From Rhizomicrobium electricum (lineage in GTDB: Bacteria; Pseudomonadota; Alphaproteobacteria; Micropepsales; Micropepsaceae): DNA of 64,000 bases. Numbering within the stretch: position 1 is the first letter of the stretch; every line of letters begins with the position of its first letter. Below the pieces are notes generated by a model, which saw only the letters and a list, made by a program, of their open reading frames with translations, did no database searches and had not been told where the DNA came from. This document shows positions 62,279 through 64,000 of this stretch, piece by piece. Location: NCBI RefSeq assembly GCF_011762045.1, contig NZ_JAASQS010000002.1, positions 124,001 through 188,000 on the forward strand, given 5' to 3'. The position numbers were made by a program, and so were the translations under genes.

Positions 62279-64000
62279 TCAGCTCGAACTCAACAGCGCC
62301 GCATTGCCGCCGGAGGCCGTGGTGTTCACCGTAAAGGTGCGTTCCAGCGCCATGCGTTGCAGATAATGCGGCCCGCCCGCCTTGGGCCCCGTTCCCGACA
62401 AACCCTCGCCGCCGAACGGCTGCACGCCCACCACCGCCCCGATCTGATTGCGGTTGACGTAAACGTTGCCGACCTTGACGCGGTCGCGGATGAACGCCGC
62501 GGTGGACTCGATGCGGGTATGGATGCCCAGCGTCAGGCCGTAGCCGGTGGCGTTGATCGCCTCGCAGACCTTGTCGAGATGACCGGCGGAATAGCGCACC
62601 ACATGCAGGATCGGTCCGAACACCTCGCGTTCGAGAACGGAAATGGACTCGATCGCGAAGACATGCGGCGGGAAGAAAACGCCGTTCTTGTGCTCGGGGC
62701 GGAGCGGCAGCTTCTTCAGCAGCTTGGCCTGCCGGGTCATTTTCTCGGCATGCTGTTCGAGGGTTTCGCGGGCGGACTCGTTGATGACCGGGCCGACGTC
62801 GGTGGCGAGGTCGAAGGGATCGCCGAGGCGCAGCTCGTCGGCGGCGCCCAGCACCATGTCCAGCATCTTGTCGGCGACGTCATCCTGAAGGAACAAGACG
62901 CGCAAGGCCGAGCAACGCTGACCGGCACTGTCGAAGGCGGAGGTCACGGCATCGCGCGCAACCTGTTCCGGCAGCGCCGTGGAGTCGACGATCATGGCGT
63001 TCTGGCCGCCGGTCTCGGCAATCACCGTCGCGATGGGCCCGTCGCGGGCGGCAAGTGCGCGGTTGATGACGGTGGCGGCTTCGGTCGAGCCGGTCAGCAC
63101 GATGCCGGCGAGCCGCGGGTCGGGGAAAATGGCGGCCCCGATCTTCGATCCCGAGCCGGGCAACAGATGCAGCACGTCGACCGGCACCCCCGCTTGATGC
63201 AGCAGACGAACGGCGGCCGCGGCGATCAGCGGCGTCGGCGCGGCAGGCTTGGCCAGCACCGCATTGCCCGCAGCGAGCGCGCCCGCGACCTGCCCCGTGA
63301 AAATCGCCAGCGGGAAATTCCACGGCGAGATGCAGGCGAACACGCCTTTGCCGTGCAGCGTCAGTTCGTTGGATTCGCCGGTCGGACCGGGCATCGCTTG
63401 CGGCGCGAAGTTTTTCCGCGCTTCGGAGGCGTAGTAGCGCAGGAAATCGACCGCCTCGCGCAGTTCGGAGATCGCGGTGGGTAGCGTCTTGCCGCCTTCG
63501 CGCACGATCAGCGCCATCAGGGAGGCCCGGTTCTGCTCGAACAGATCGGCAGCGTGCTCGAGAATTTTGGCACGGCCGTCGCCGCCCAAACGATCCCAGT
63601 CGCCTTGTGCCTTGTAGGCGAGATCGAGCGCTTCCTTGGCTTCGGCCGGGCCAGCCAGGGCCACCTGCCCGATCACACGCGTGCGATCCGAAGGATCGGT
63701 CACCGGCGCCGGAAGGTCGGCCTTCTCCCTGCCGCCGATGATAGGAGCCGCCAGCGGCAAACGCTCCAGCGATTTCTTCATCTCCGCCAAAAGCGGTTCG
63801 GCGCGCGGCGGGTCGCTCCACAACAGTCCTTGCGAGTTGACGCGGTTGCCGAGCATGTCGCGCGGCAGCGGAATGCGCGGATTGCGCTTGGGCGTCATCT
63901 CGGCAAGCGCCGCGACCGGATCGGCGACCAGCGTATCGAGCGAGGCTTCCGCGTCGGCCATACGATTGACGAACGAGGAGTTGGCGCCGTTCTCAAGCAG
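62279..64000 (-). CDS. putA: Bifunctional proline dehydrogenase/glutamate-semialdehyde dehydrogenase PutA, C-terminal part
   Basis: The frame continues past the right edge (LLENGANSSFVNRM precedes the first visible Met), so the proline dehydrogenase domain lies outside. The visible 573 residues are the P5C dehydrogenase: substrate/NAD region CISPWNFPLAIFTGQVAGALAAGN, catalytic Glu in IAETGGQNAMIVDS, catalytic Cys in AGQRCSALRVLF and PFGGEGLSGTGPKAGGPHYL. The protein oxidises proline to glutamate. The C-terminus ends with the conserved tail without an extra domain. Confidence 0.96.
   Translation of the reverse strand: MLENGANSSFVNRMADAEASLDTLVADPVAALAEMTPKRNPRIPLPRDMLGNRVNSQGLLWSDPPRAEPLLAEMKKSLERLPLAAPIIGGREKADLPAPVTDPSDRTRVIGQVALAGPAEAKEALDLAYKAQGDWDRLGGDGRAKILEHAADLFEQNRASLMALIVREGGKTLPTAISELREAVDFLRYYASEARKNFAPQAMPGPTGESNELTLHGKGVFACISPWNFPLAIFTGQVAGALAAGNAVLAKPAAPTPLIAAAAVRLLHQAGVPVDVLHLLPGSGSKIGAAIFPDPRLAGIVLTGSTEAATVINRALAARDGPIATVIAETGGQNAMIVDSTALPEQVARDAVTSAFDSAGQRCSALRVLFLQDDVADKMLDMVLGAADELRLGDPFDLATDVGPVINESARETLEQHAEKMTRQAKLLKKLPLRPEHKNGVFFPPHVFAIESISVLEREVFGPILHVVRYSAGHLDKVCEAINATGYGLTLGIHTRIESTAAFIRDRVKVGNVYVNRNQIGAVVGVQPFGGEGLSGTGPKAGGPHYLQRMALERTFTVNTTASGGNAALLSSS

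Overview
The window is GC-rich chromosomal DNA from an alphaproteobacterium. Lineage markers are a divK-pleD operon, an Fo ATP synthase operon with both b and b' subunits and no F1 genes, the dgt/SPOR/nagZ/scpA/scpB cluster, DUF3572 beside divK, and putA. I cannot name the genus. Genes are dense and mostly housekeeping. There are no rRNA genes, CRISPR arrays or intact insertion sequences, and I saw no tRNA. The first gene (DsbA-like) and the last (putA) run off the ends.

Layout. 0-8 kb: DsbA-like fragment, an unusually long smc, atpI-atpB-atpE-atpF'-atpF. 8-17 kb: small membrane proteins, aspS, an acyltransferase, a secreted phosphodiesterase, a PadR-regulated membrane protein, and a DUF1778/GNAT toxin-antitoxin pair. 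17-19 kb: a low-GC OLD-family nuclease, probably acquired. 19-29 kb: trpB, RNase D, a two-component system facing a small secreted protein, a beta-lactamase-like lipoprotein, a dehydrogenase. 29-34 kb: scpB-scpA-nagZ-SPOR-dgt on the minus strand, erpA divergent. 34-44 kb: several orphan secreted proteins, xthA, TehA/TehB-like genes, pleD-divK, a HAD protein, a ROK kinase, a nitroreductase. 44-54 kb: a large secreted probable beta-helix protein, then aguA-aguB, ridA, a FemAB-like protein, a HIT protein and an S41 peptidase, bracketed by two inverted copies of a structured element. 54-64 kb: a repeat cluster with a membrane protein and a DUF559 nuclease, clpA-clpS, a SPOR-tailed D,D-carboxypeptidase, a CPBP/membrane/XRE operon, DUF6165 and putA.

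Genes that work together: smc (0.4 kb) with scpA and scpB (29-31 kb) give the complete condensin; divK and pleD form the polar-development/c-di-GMP module; aguA and aguB convert agmatine to putrescine; clpA and clpS form the N-end-rule protease adaptor pair; nagZ and the D,D-carboxypeptidase act on peptidoglycan.

The most notable signals are: (1) SMC arms extended on both sides of the hinge by about 18 eleven-residue repeats each; (2) two inverted, about 96% identical 330-bp elements with a strong terminator and a compensatory base-pair change, probably a structured RNA; (3) a palindromic repeat family whose stems differ between copies while pairing is kept, two copies of which supply the ribosome binding site of the next gene; (4) a CPBP/membrane/XRE operon with two operators 32 bp apart.
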